In this document: positions 46,529 to 57,709 of the stretch, one piece after another
How the letters are laid out: every line of letters begins with the position of its first letter
Numbering within the stretch: position 1 is the stretch's first letter
Origin: Puccinia triticina
Lineage: Eukaryota; Basidiomycota; Pucciniomycetes; Pucciniales; Pucciniaceae
Assembly (NCBI RefSeq): GCF_026914185.1
Contig: NC_070565.1
Span: forward strand, 6,634,001 to 6,698,000
Reading direction: 5' to 3'
DNA: 64,000 bases
Position numbers and translations under genes: made by a program
Notes under the pieces: generated by a model
Seen by the model: the letters and a program-made list of their open reading frames with translations, nothing else
The model's database searches: none
What the model was told of the DNA's origin: nothing

Positions 46529-46766
46529 CACTGCAAAAAAAAACTGTGTCAACTGTGAGCAGTTGACATGTGGTAACTCTGAGGAAGCTTGTGGTGTTAC
46601 ACCAGCCTTACTCAAGGTTTGAATTAACCCAAGCTTCAATGCACCACCTTGCACAGTGACTGTGCCAACAAAGGCACTTGTGCATCAAGGTGGAGTTACA
46701 ATGGCAGCTTGACTCAAGTAACCTGTGTGTCAACTGCAAGCAGTTGACCAAGTTTTTTTTGCAGTG
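46529..46766. mobile_element. MITE with CACTGCAAAAAAA ends, 238 bp
   Basis: Left end cactgcaaaaaaaaactg with cagttgac motifs, and right end the inverted equivalent (gtcaactgc, cagttgacc, agttttttttgcagtg), match over roughly 45 bases. Both arms hold an inner cagttgac/gtcaactg palindrome. The flanking target duplication is unclear (possibly aaa). Confidence 0.65.
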
Positions 46767-46850
46767 AAAGCCATCTCCCAGCCAAAATTTGCTTTATGAT
46801 TTTATGTAAGTAACTGCTTATGCAATCTTAAATTTGATATGCATATATAT

Positions 46851-47227
46851 CACCAGGAAAAACACATTTTCAGTGTACATCAGGTTAAATTGAGCCATAA
46901 TGGCTGCAAATTTCTTCTTGCTCTGGTGCTAGTGTTTAATCTTGGTAAAATTTGAGGCAGGTACCTGGGTGCAATTTGCTGTCCCTACAGGGTAGGGATG
47001 GGGCTGGGTACCTACTACCTGTCTGGCATGGCAGGTTGCTGGGTGCGGGTGCAGGACCCGGGTGTCTGAATTCTTGATATTTTGGGCAGGTACCCAAGCC
47101 TGCCATGGGTACCCAGGTGTGAAATGCCATTTCTATGACCAACTGTGCAATGGATGGGTAGCAAATTGGAATTAAACTGATTTCACTTGTAGTCTAGACT
47201 CTAGTGGCAGTTGATTTTTTCCTGGTG
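46851..47227. mobile_element. MITE with CACCAGGAAAAA ends, copy 1
   Basis: Left end caccaggaaaaacaca and right end ttgattttttcctggtg are inverted; the right arm also shares tcacttgtagtc with the element at 63018-63235. The two belong to one family. Confidence 0.6.
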
Positions 47228-47328
47228 TGCAAAATCTACATAGGATGCACTTGCATCTATTTCCAACATCCCTTTATGTGTGTGTTGGACTGTCAGAGAC
47301 TGAAACTTCTTTCTACCTTTCCACTGTA

Positions 47329-47715
47329 GAGATGGCTATTGGAATCCACTGACAGGTGCCTGTCACAATTCAGCGGGTACCTATCTGCCCTTGCAGGTAC
47401 CCATGGCAGGTGCACTAGAGATGGCACTTTTGTACCCGCCACCCTTCAGCAGGTATCTGTGTGCCCTTGCAGGTGGTGCCCATGGCTGGTGTGGAGCTAC
47501 TTTTTGAATTTGTTCAGTAAAATCTTGCCCGGCATTGGTACCTGCAAGGGCACACAGATACCTACTGAAGGGTATTTACCTGCCAATTGCCCATCTATAT
47601 GCTTGACATTTTACTAAAATTAACATCCCACACCCACTGGCTGGCACTTGCAATGGCACAAAGGGCCTTCTAAAGAGTGGTGGGTAACTTACCAGTGGGT
47701 GCCAATTGCCATCTC
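47329..47715. mobile_element. MITE with GAGATGGCAATTGG ends
   Basis: Left GAGATGGCTATTGG and right (inverted) GAGATGGCAATTGGCACCC are flanked by TA on each side (47327-47328, 47716-47717). Inside, a second inverted pair centres on ggtatctgtgtgcccttgca. The TA duplication suggests a Tc1/mariner origin. Confidence 0.65.
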
Positions 47716-47717
47716 TA

Positions 47718-48249
47718 GTTCATAGATTCAATGCGCACTATATACTGGTGTTGTCCTGACCAGAAACGGCTATGATTGAATTGAAGGGAGCAGTGTTCAG
47801 AATTGTGAGGATATGCCCTGATGAATTCAAATCCTCTTTGAAGTTGAAGCATGGGAATGGGATTGATATCAGCAATCCCCTTGACCAGAAAGTAGGAGGG
47901 TACCTTGCTTGTCAAGGGTGCTTTTCAAATACAACCACTCACATTTGTTTGATTATTTACGATCTGTCTGGATGAGGGATTGATGTTACCTATGCCAGTA
48001 TCGGGGGTGGAGGAGAGGCCGAGAGAGCCGGGGGGCGAAAACTCAGTACAAGGATGAGTCAGCCCAGCACGTCATGGCTTACAAGATTGCCCTGGCCCGC
48101 CTGCAACAAGCTCTCGGCCATCCAGCCAACGGATGCATCCAGCAGATTTGAAGGCGCAAGAACAACCCACACCCCGAAACCAACTGAGGAGACATACATA
48201 GAAGCCTCGCTGCGCCAACCCACTCGGACTCGCTGGCACCTGTTGGAAG
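47718..48249. other. Upstream region of the ChAP gene
   Basis: No separate gene. An out-of-frame ATG at 48054 opens a frame over the later start codon, so leader or upstream-frame effects on the ChAP gene are possible. Confidence 0.4.
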
Positions 48250-51200
48250 ATGAGCGACCACCTCAAGGACGTACCCGAATTTTTCGAGGTCAGCCTCTCC
48301 GTAACCTCTTCTGATCGAGAGCCCCCAGAGATTTACCTCAAGAAGATCTAGAGCAAAAAGAAGGACGGAGGAGGGCTGACGTGTTTTGTTTTTTTGTTGT
48401 TGGGCGGGGCTGAAACAGGTCGAACTAGGAGAAAGTTTAATTTCGCGTACCGAGTTTTTGACGTCCTTCAGAGAACTAGGCCCGCCAGATCTATGTCACC
48501 TCATCAAGACCACCAGCAAGCCTGGCTCAAAACCGCCGACAACCACCAATGGCGTCGAGCGTGATTTGGGGAGCTATCATTATGTTAGTGGGGCCGATGC
48601 TAGCAGTAGTGCCAGCTTGGCAGCTTACTTGTAAGTGCTCTTCGTTGATCGGTTGAGATTACCCTCAGATTGAAAGAAACCTTGGATCTCTCTTGTCTGA
48701 ACCCGGGACGCTTAAAACCCCCCACAATTAAATCCTCCAGGAATTCTTTAACGTATTCGATCGAAGAAAGCGGAAGTTGGCTGGGTGGCTGGGGTGGGGG
48801 TGGTGGCAAAGGCGCTTGGAGGATCAGGAGTGGATGTTACTGGTAAGTTGACGCACGCTTTCCACAAATCACCTCACACCATCACAAGCTGAGCCTGCAA
48901 GGTATGACACTTGCGCATCACGATTCTTTTGTCAAGTTGCTTTAACGCGTTTTCAAGAGTGGACGTTCGAGTGGAAGTGAAGATCCCCGGAGGGGTCGAT
49001 GCCTATCTGATCGATTTACGGGGCGAAAAACATGAACCCACCCCGGTGATCTGGACTGAAACATACGTCTCGGCTATCTTGAGAGCGATCCTATACGCCG
49101 ACGACCCGAATTACAGGCTGGCCGGCTTCAGGAAAATCGATCCCATCACGACGCCCGAGGGCGAACAAAGATTCTTACGGGCTGTCCAGGAGATCTTTTT
49201 CAAAGGATGGCAACTAGGCAGTGATCCGGAGATTCAAGTGGCGACTGTGATCTCCAATCACCTCACAACAGGTATCATGAAATATTTTGGCGATGGTTTT
49301 CGGTAAGTGTAATATGACATATCAATGCCGGTATTCGTGTTTTTCGGGAGGGCTCACATCAAATTGCTTGACACAGATGGGGACCAGCAGTCAATTTGTT
49401 CGAGAAACTAGCCGTAAAGGAGGTCGAGGTAGCTGCTCTGTTAGCTCAGGCTTATTTGGGAATGAGTAAGCTTGCAGCCGCCTTTACACTAGTTACTGTT
49501 CGGGTCTAATGATGTATACCCCTTTCGCAGATGAGGAAGTAAAAGCAGTCCAGGTCTTGCATCGTGCACTTGAGGACATGCCCCAATCATACGCTCTGCT
49601 TCATGTCCAATGCGACTTTCTCAGATCCAAAGGAGGACAGGTATGTCAGAACTTTTCTTTCCTTGACGTCTGCTCCCTTCTCATCTCTCGAGACTTGACC
49701 ACTCATCTGGAACTTGACCTTGCACATCACGGTTTTACTGTTGCTCTACGGCAAGCAATCTAGTACACGGAATGGGCTCTCAAACTAGCCAGACAAGCGG
49801 TCAACTGTGCGCCGAGTGAATTCATCACTTGGGCAAAGCTTACGGAAGTTTATATTGAACTTGGTCGTTATTCCGATGTAAGATACGCTTTCTTAGCTCA
49901 CACTTGAATTCTACTGGCTTGCTTACTTGGTTTGGTTTATTTTTTCTGCAGGCATTGCTCACCCTGAATTCTTGTCCGATGTTTACCTACAACGATCGAG
50001 ATTTGCATCGGATGCCAACGCCCTCACGCAGTCACTTACCCATCAAAACATTTATCGCAGAGTCCCAAATCCTTGACGAAGATTCGGCCCGTGATAACGA
50101 AGCAGATATTGCATTGTTACGACTACCAGCGCCATCTCTTCGGGGGACATTCTCGAAGGCCTATTCGCTATTAACCAAGCTGGTGATTCTGATTGGTTGG
50201 GACGAACTGCTGAAATGTCGGAGTCAGGTTTTTGTGATGGAGGAAGAATATCGGCAACAGCGATCGGAGACTGAGCAGCAAGGATCGCTTCAGTCAAGTG
50301 CAAAGCGATTCAGTACTTCCGCTACGAGTAATGGAGGTCCGAAGGACGCGACAGACGATGGGGCAAAGGCGCCTTTGCACAGAGAGTCTTCCTCCGATCC
50401 ACAATCTTCCACGGCCTACAATCCCCCAAGCCCTATCCCAACGATCACCGTCTCAGGTTCAGAAGATCCTCGACCGCCTGAGATGGCAGGTCCGGTCGAA
50501 CTCTCTTCCAGGGAGGATGACGGCTCGAACCCGGATTCTCCGGACGACCCAGATGAGCCTTCTAAAAGCCCAATGGCCGGCCCTGCGAGTGGAGTTGATA
50601 AACCGATCGCAGCTCATCCATCGACGGGCATAACAGACAAACAGACTGAAAATGCAGCAACCGCCACGACAGCCGCCCCCCGAAATACCTTCATGAACAA
50701 GAGGCTCTGTGAAAGGTGGTTGGATAACTTGTTTATGGTGCTCTATGAGGTGAGCTTCAAGCAACAGAAGTAAAGAGAGCGCCGAATGCTCACATGAATT
50801 CTTTCTATTGTGCTTGTATAGGATCTGAGGGTTTATACGATTTGGAGGGCCGAGGTAGCGCACTTCAAGGCCCAGCACATGCCGTATAGGAAAACGGGGA
50901 CGGAGTGGGAGATTCTCGGGGATCTGGCGTTCCGATTGCACCATAAGGAAGAGGCAAAGGACGCATTCCAGCGATGTTTGGAGGCGAAGTTCTCGGCCAA
51001 AGCTTGGATGAAACTCTTAGAGTTCTACACGGATGAGGGAGACGTTCAACGGAGTTTGAATGCGGCTATCAGGCTGAGCACCTACCAGCATCGTTGGTAC
51101 ATGGAGATGTCGGTGAGCAGCTCTCTTGACCTTTGCCGCCTCTGCACACTTGATCGCTCAACTTCTTTCCTCTACCAACCCGTCGAACGACGACGCAAAT

Positions 51201-51499
51201 TTCGTTTCGTTTTTTTTTTTTTCTTTTTTCTCCCGGGCGGGTCCAAGTTTCCGACCGCCGTTGCACACCAATTGTATAAGCTAATGCGGCAAGAAGGCGT
51301 GGCGAAAATCTCGTATTCTTTGGTGTCGATGAACTTGCCTCAGCCGATCTTGAAGACGTGCATGCAAGTAAGCCCCGCCTTCAGGACCAAGCTTCTCCAT
51401 CCAATTTTGCAGAGAACGCTGATCAATAATTGTGTGCTCGTTTACAAGGGGTATTTCAATTATGCACAAGTGTTCAGGATTGAAGGAAGCGATATCTAA
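48250..51499 (+). CDS. ChAP family cargo adaptor (Chs5-Arf1-binding, BCH1/CHS6-like)
   Basis: Exons 48250-48288, 48419-48630, 48741-48842, 48937-49302, 49377-49465, 49531-49640, 49764-49877, 49952-50749, 50822-51112, 51248-51367, 51413-51499 sum to 2328 nt (775 residues). Family hallmarks: FRELGPPDLCHLIKTT, YHYVSGADASSSASLAAYL, CFNAFSRVDVRVEVKIPG, KYFGDGFRWGPAVNLFEKL, then TPR-like helices (VQVLHRALEDMPQSYALLHVQ, AWMKLLEFYTDEG) and the tail FNYAQVFRIEGSD. In yeast, these proteins bind Chs5 and Arf1 as the exomer coat, which sorts selected cargo, such as chitin synthase, from the trans-Golgi to the plasma membrane. A ~170-residue Ser/Pro/Asp-rich insert (~residues 410-580) is not typical. Exon 1 uses a GTCAGC donor; its end is the least certain. 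Confidence 0.9.
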
Positions 51500-52188
51500 A
51501 GGAGAGAGACAGAGACAGAGAAGATACAAATGCACAAGGAAGTCTCTATGGATTCTTGTTCCGACTGATTGTTATTTTGTCCCGATTCGAGATGCCGTTT
51601 TGCATTTTAATTAGCTGTCCCCTCGCGTGAACACGTCTGATATACCTTGGCCACTCCATCCACACCTAATCCATACCGCTTCCCGCCCACGCTCCCGGCC
51701 GGCTCCAAAACCACCGAAATAGATATCGCCTCTCTCCTTGCTTCATCGTTAATCGTCTTTCCTTTGCCCCTCTTTCATGTTTATCACTCGCGTGCTCTGC
51801 CTCGGCATCTGCCGACGGCTTTTCTAAACAAAAGTAGAAGAAAGAAAAAAACTGATGAACTCTTTTCATTTCTATATAGTTTGATTTATTTATTTTTAGT
51901 TTATATCTTCTGTTGTCTCGTTTACTCCCGAGTGGTTTTGTAATTTTTGGCCAAAAGAAAATGAATTAATCAGCTATTCAACCATCCAGAAACCCGTAGT
52001 CCTGACAACGCTTGACCACGTCTCTTGGCTGTACAGCTATACAGAAGCTATGTTATACATTTATAAGGACCCAAAAGAGAAATTTACAAGATGTGTGGAT
52101 ACAACAACAGATGAGGGGCGACCACTCTGGTCTTATACGAAGGAAGAGAACAACACCTTTGTAACAGTAGGTATATATAAAATTAAGA
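51500..52188. other. Convergent 3' spacer
   Basis: The ChAP gene and the hydrolase gene end towards each other. The sequence is AT-rich with T runs; no other gene is seen. Confidence 0.5.
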
Positions 52189-54283
52189 TTACAATTTAGC
52201 CCAGCAAGCCTTGATAGGATTCAAAGAAGAAGCCGAAAAATGGTGATGCTGGAGCACCGCGTCGGTCAATCTAATCTGGAGCGGAATTTCCGGAAGGACA
52301 GAGCCGATCAACGATGAGGAGTCCTCGAACAATGTAGAGGGAAGGGAGGGGGGACTGACTGGACTTCCTTGAACGGCTCGAGCTTGACCTTCAAGTCCTT
52401 CAAGATTTTCGAGTTAGAGTGAGCCGATTGAGGGGGTGGCTGCGGGGTATTTTCGGGGGAGGAAGGAGAGGGTGTTGAGGAGGAGGAGGAGGGGACGGTG
52501 GTCGCGGCGGGGGTCCAGTGGAGGAACGAGGCCTTGAGGAAGCGCAGCTCGGCGGCGAACATCAGCCGGATCCGCGGGTCCTCGATGAGCCCGCGCAGGC
52601 TCCAGGTGAGCAGGAACGGATTGGGCTTGTCTTTCGGGCTCAGGCTCTGGTCCACTACCATCAGTCCGCCCGGTAGCTCGTCCCGCCCCCCTCCATCCTC
52701 CTCTGCTGAAGACCCTGTCCGGCGTGTCTTTCCTCCTGGCTGGGCGGGGACGTTCGTCGGCGGGTCGAGTGGCGACGAGCTCTCGAAGAAGTAGCGCACG
52801 GCGAGCCTGTGAGAACATATATAAGAACATATATAAGTTTTTTTTTCTTTTTCTTTTTTTTTCTTTCTTTTTTCTTTCTGCATAGAGGGAAACGGACTCG
52901 AAGACGTGCGGGTCCTCGTAGAGAGTGGAGTGGCCGACGCCGTTCAAGGATCCGACGAGGTAGTCGCTGAGGAGGAAGATGAGGCCGTGGTCAGAGAAGC
53001 CGGCGTTGCGGAGCCGGAGACAGAAGACGACGAGGTTGGTGAGGAAGTCGGTGGCGTAGAAGACGGCGGAGTCGATGAAGAGTGCGCGCAGGATCGAGGG
53101 GTGGTCGACTGGGCTGTTGAGCGCCGAGTACAGCGGGACCACTTGGTCGTTCATCGACCCGATCAGGAGGTGCTTCACGCCGTGCTTCAAACAGTTGCTC
53201 AGGCTTTTTCATCAGTCAGTCTTTGTGTGTCCTCTCTTCTTCTTTTCTGAAATCGGCATATTTACCTCTGCGAGACCGCCTTGGATGCCGGACTGTGGGG
53301 GTCCTGGAACTCGAAGAGCTCATGGGCAGCCGGGCCTTCGAGGAACTAGAACATAAAAAAGTAGATCTCTTCTTCAGAGATGGATAGATAGAAAGTGTGT
53401 GTGTGTGTGTGTGTGTGTGAAATGACGCACTTTGAGGACGGGTTGGAGGGCGTAGTTGTTGTTGAGGCCGACATAGGGGCCGTTCCAGATGCCGCACATG
53501 GCCAGGGACAGGAAGCGGTCGCCTCTGAGGCCGAAGGTGGCGATGAGTTTCTCGATGAGTTTGCAGCTGACGAGGCAGCCCTGGGAGTGGCTGACGACGA
53601 AGATGGCGTCGGCGTTCTGGACGGCCTCGAGCCAGTGTTGGCGGGAGATGAGCTGGTTGAAGAGGAGCCGGACGCGGTCGTCTACTTTGCCCTCGCCCTC
53701 GAGGGGGATGAGGGTGGTGAAGTCCGAGTTCAAGAGTTCTTCTTGCTGGGTGTCGTCCTCGTCGTCGTCGTGGGGGGCGGTCTGCTGGCGGAGGTAGATG
53801 CGCAGGGCGTGGTCCATCATGGAGGCGAACTTGGCGGAGGTGCCGGTGGGCTTGCCGAGGACGGACTCGAGCCAGGGCCCGGGGAACCAGCCGTGGATGG
53901 CGATGACGGCGAGGCGGTTGAGCTTGCGGATCCTGGCGGGGCGGTCGACGCCGAGCAGGTCGAGGGCCTTGGGCAGCCGGGTGCTGATGTGCTGGTTGTG
54001 GTGGAGGATGTCGGCGGCCTGGCGGCGCTGGCGCGAGCTCTCGCGGCGGCTCGGGAGCGCATCGGTGGCGACCGTCTGGGGGAACTCGGGCGGGGCGGAG
54101 AAGATGAGCGCTTGTACGAGCTCGAAGGTCTGCTGCAGCTTGGATGGCTTGGGCAGGAAGGAGCGCGGCGGATGGTGGAAGGTGTCGTGGAAGGTGGGCA
54201 GGACGAGGTTGGGGAGCTTGTGCTGGCCCTTGTTTTTGAGGCTGGTTTTCCTGGGTGGTTGCATGGCGTGCGGCTGCTGTCTG

Positions 54284-54316
<33 letters not shown>

Positions 54317-54873
54317 GGTGGTGGTGGTGGTTCGTGGTGGTCGGAGTGAGTGGAGATGGACATGGCTTCGATGCTCGGGGGGTGTTCTTTTAGCTTGTGG
54401 ATGGGCAGTGCTCTGCGCGAGGAGAAGTAGGCCGTCCAGCCCTTGCTGTTGGCTGGGATCGAGTCGCTGATCGGGTTCTGGGGGATGATCGCCGTTCGCT
54501 CGACGGTTCCGAGCTGTGGCTGTGCAGGTAGCCAGGAGTAGGCCCAGGCACCGAGCTGGGTGAGATAATGGGGAGTGGGTTCGGTCGCTGGTGGTTGGAT
54601 GGATAGCCATGTCGACCAGGAGTCGGCTGAGGATGATTCTGTTGTTCTGGTTGTCCTGTTGTCGTCTTGGGGCATTGCTAGCTGAGGTGGTTGAGTTGTT
54701 TGAGTTGTTTGAGTTGTTTGAGTTGTTTGAGTTGTTTGAGTTGGTTGGGTTGGTGATGTTATTGTTGTTGTTGGTGTTGTTGGTGATGTTGTTGTTGTTG
54801 TTGTTGTTGTGAGTGTTGGTTTGGCGATGGATGGTTTGCTGAGCAGTCTGCTGGTCAGTGCTGCCTTCTTCAT
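52189..54873 (-). CDS. YML020W-like alpha/beta-hydrolase-fold protein
   Basis: Exons 54873-53431, 53345-53266, 53197-52898, 52806-52365 and 52323-52189 sum to 2400 nt (799 residues). After a disordered Thr/Pro/Gln-rich start that includes a TTQ repeat tract (coded by 54682-54760), residues ~320-480 read LAVIAIHGWFPGPWLE, GKPTGTSAKFASMM and FVVSHSQGCLVSCKLIE. The S-H-S-Q-G elbow fits a serine nucleophile, although the first Gly of G-x-S-x-G is Ser. Later FLEGPAAHELFEF, LLIGSMNDQVVPLYSAL, DHGLIFLLSDYL and GVGHSTLYED follow; the last may hold the catalytic His. The final exon ends with SVLPEIPLQIRLTDAVLQ. The family is known in yeast (YML020W) without a defined function. Its start lies only 181 bp from the upstream kinase stop. 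Confidence 0.82.
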
Positions 54874-55054
54874 GGTTCCCGGTGGCTTTCTGGGCAGACA
54901 GCCAGCGAAGTGCTGCTCAATGTATGCGCGCGTGGACTGTGTATGATGTTGATAATGTATTTTGCATCGTATAAAGGGAGGAAAGGACGGAAGAACAACA
55001 AACAAAAACAATTTACAAATCAAAATCAAAATAAAAACAAGAGGGAGATGGGCG

Positions 55055-57709
55055 CTAGACGGCCAAGACCTGCAGCCCGGCGACCCAGTCGTCGTTCAGG
55101 ACCTCGTCGATCTGCACGCGGCCTTCGGGCTCGGGCTTGAGCATCTTCTTGATGATCTTCCGCGAGTCCTTGATGAGGTTGATGAGCGGGGTGGGGGTGA
55201 GCGAGGAGTCGTAGGAGTCGAAGAAGCTCATGAAGCTCGGGTCGCTCTTCTTCGCCACCCGCCACGGGAGCTCCTGGATGCAGCAGCAGTAGTACACGAT
55301 CCCACACGACCACACATCCACCAGCCGGGCATCATACTCCTTCCGCTCAAAGATCTCCTTGGCTGAGCGGCGCACGCTATCATCAGCTGGCTGTAACAAC
55401 AACAACAACAACAACAACAACACTGAGCTTACGCAGATAGGGTTCCGAGCCGCAGAGCCCCTTGCTCAGATGCGTCGTCTTCTCCCAGCACATCCGGAAG
55501 ACGTCCGACACGCCAAAGTCGGTGATCTTGATCCGGCCCTTGCCGTCGAGGAGCAGGTTCTCGGGCTTGATGTCCCGGTGGGCGACGCCCATCTGGTGGA
55601 GATAGGCGATCCCGTTGAGGATCTGCTTGAAGTACGAGTTGATCTCCGGCTGCTTCATCGAGCCCCGCTTGATGGCCGCATACAAGTCCCCCCCGGGGCA
55701 GTACTCCATCACCTCACACCAGTGCTGGTTCTCATCCTGGACAAGATCGACAGTCTCCACGATATTCTCATGGTGTCTGTTATATCAAAGGAAATGGGGG
55801 GGGGGGGGGGGGGGATTCAGTACATATACACCCACATAATGAAAGAAAAAAAAAAAAAAAACATACAGGGTTGATGAGATACAGAATTCGCTGGTCAGCT
55901 TCTTGACGTACTCCTTCTCACTCTCGTTCTTTCTCCGTTTGCGGAACTCCTTGACCGCATAGAGCTTGTCGGTCCCACGATCCCACTTGTGCGCGAGCCG
56001 GACGACGGCCGTCGCGCCCTTGCCGATCGCCGCCTTCTCGCAGACGCCGTACTTCTTGAGGAGGGAGGTGGTGGCCTGGCTGCCGGCCCGGCTCCGGTTC
56101 TCGCCATCCTCGCTCTTCCCGTCCTCGCTCCGCCCGCCCTTGGAGGAGGAGGGCTTCCGGCCGAGCTTGCCGCCGACCATCTCCCGGAGCTTGGACGAGC
56201 CGCCGAAGGTCTTCTCCTCGCCGCTCCGTTCGCTCGTCGCTTTCTGCTTGCCGTCGAGATGTGTCGAGTCGAGCGAGCCCTGGAGAGCCATGAGCCGGGC
56301 CGAGATGTTCTCGGGCGGATGGAGGCCGCCGGTGGCTGGGGCAGGCTCGTGGCTGTTGGGTGCTTTCCCGCTTGGCTTGCGACTCACTTTGCCGTTGTTC
56401 ATCATAGCCGGGCCCGATTCGCTCTCGTTGCCGCTGCCTTCGGTGCTGGTGCTGCCGCCGTTGCCGACCGACCTAATATCACTGCGGCGCTCGAACAGCT
56501 TGCCGAACACGCTCTTCTTCTCGGCGGGCACGGGCAGCCTGACGGGGGGTGGTGGGGTGGGGGCGATGTCGTCGGGGAGGGAGGAAGGCGGCTTGGGCGG
56601 GGGTGGGTGGGGGGGCACGTCGGCCAGGGCGGGGGGCGCTTGGGGGAGGGGGGAGGGGGGGCTGGAGGCCATGTCGATGAGGCAGGGGACGCCGAAGCGG
56701 GTCGAGCAGACGGGCAGGCTGAGCAGCTGCTGGCTGTTCGTGCTGGTGCTCTTGAGGTAGGGAACCGAGGCCAGCGAGCGGAGGGGGTGGTGGGCCGCAG
56801 AGAGTGCTGGGAGGGAGGGATGCTTGGTCGGCTGACGAGGGCTGGTGGTGTTATATGTAGTAGCCCAGCATCACATCACATCACACATCACACCACACAT
56901 CACAGCCCAGGAAGATCCGAGGGAGATGGTCAAGAGCAGCCCAGCCAACCACCATGGACAGAACAAGAAGACAGGTTCTCATCAGCCTCAGATCATCGAC
57001 ACACTTATCAGGACACGGGAACGATGACGTCTCTCTTATCGGGGCTTGCGGGTTTTCAGAGGGGGGGGGTGGGGGGATCTGCGATTTATTTACACTGCCG
57101 TGCAGCGAAAGGGCTTTCTACTTACGTGAAGGTCGAGGCAGGCGGCGGAGGGCTGAACCAGACGAAGGACTGCTTGGGGCCCAGGCTCTGGCGGGGGTGG
57201 TTGCTGGGCGTGGGCTTGGTGGATTCGGCGGAGCGGCTGCTGAGGATGGTCGGGCTGAGGCTGGGGGCAGTGTTGCTGCTGGGCCTGGGCCTGGGCCTGG
57301 GCTTCGCGCGGGGGCTGTCGGGGATCCTGGCGAGCAGCTGGGCGGGCTCGGGCTCGGGCGGTGCGCCCGTGCTGCTCGCGGGCGCCCGGCGCTGGAGGCT
57401 GAGCCACTGGCGGAAGGACCTGATCGAGAGCTTGTGGGAGAGCCGGCGCCGGCGGAGCGGCGGCGGACTGGCCTCGCCCGGAGTCTCCGGCGCAACGATC
57501 CGCACCGCCGGAGTCGCCCGCATCGACGGACTCGGCGTCCGCGGCTCATCCGCAGTCTTCGTGTGCTCGCTCCGGGAGCTCGTCGTCGGATACCCCTCCT
57601 CCCCAAACAGCCCCTCCGTCTCCAGGCGCGGCAGCATCCTCTCCCGCTTCACGCGTCCCCGGTCGCCATACCCGTCCCGGAGTCCTATCGTCGACTTGGC
57701 GAGTCGCAT
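55055..57709 (-). CDS. HAL/NPR1-type serine/threonine kinase
   Basis: Exons 57709-57126, 56841-55867, 55776-55433 and 55386-55055 sum to 2235 nt (744 residues). The N-terminal ~430 residues are disordered and rich in Pro, Ser, Arg, with many possible phosphosites. The kinase follows: [13 protein letters not shown] (G-loop), [19 protein letters not shown] (the basic segment after the Lys marks HAL4/HAL5/NPR1 kinases), [54 protein letters not shown] and [17 protein letters not shown]. In yeast this family controls plasma-membrane transporter stability (potassium and amino-acid permeases). The activation segment reads YLPDD at the exon 3/4 border where APE is usual. Introns contain a C19 run, an (AAC)n run and CACATCA repeats. 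Joining of exon 1 to exon 2 rests on phase only. Confidence 0.8.
55391..55422 (+). repeat. (AAC)n microsatellite in kinase intron 3
   Basis: Nine or ten AAC units (GTT on the coding strand) fill most of the short 46-nt intron just before its acceptor. Confidence 0.8.

Noticed and set aside
53216..54610. 464-codon minus-strand frame and plus-strand frame 53395-54288
   Set aside because: Both are shadows of the YML020W-like exon 1; their proteins are low-complexity Arg/Pro/His or Glu/Gly/Val-rich with no motifs.
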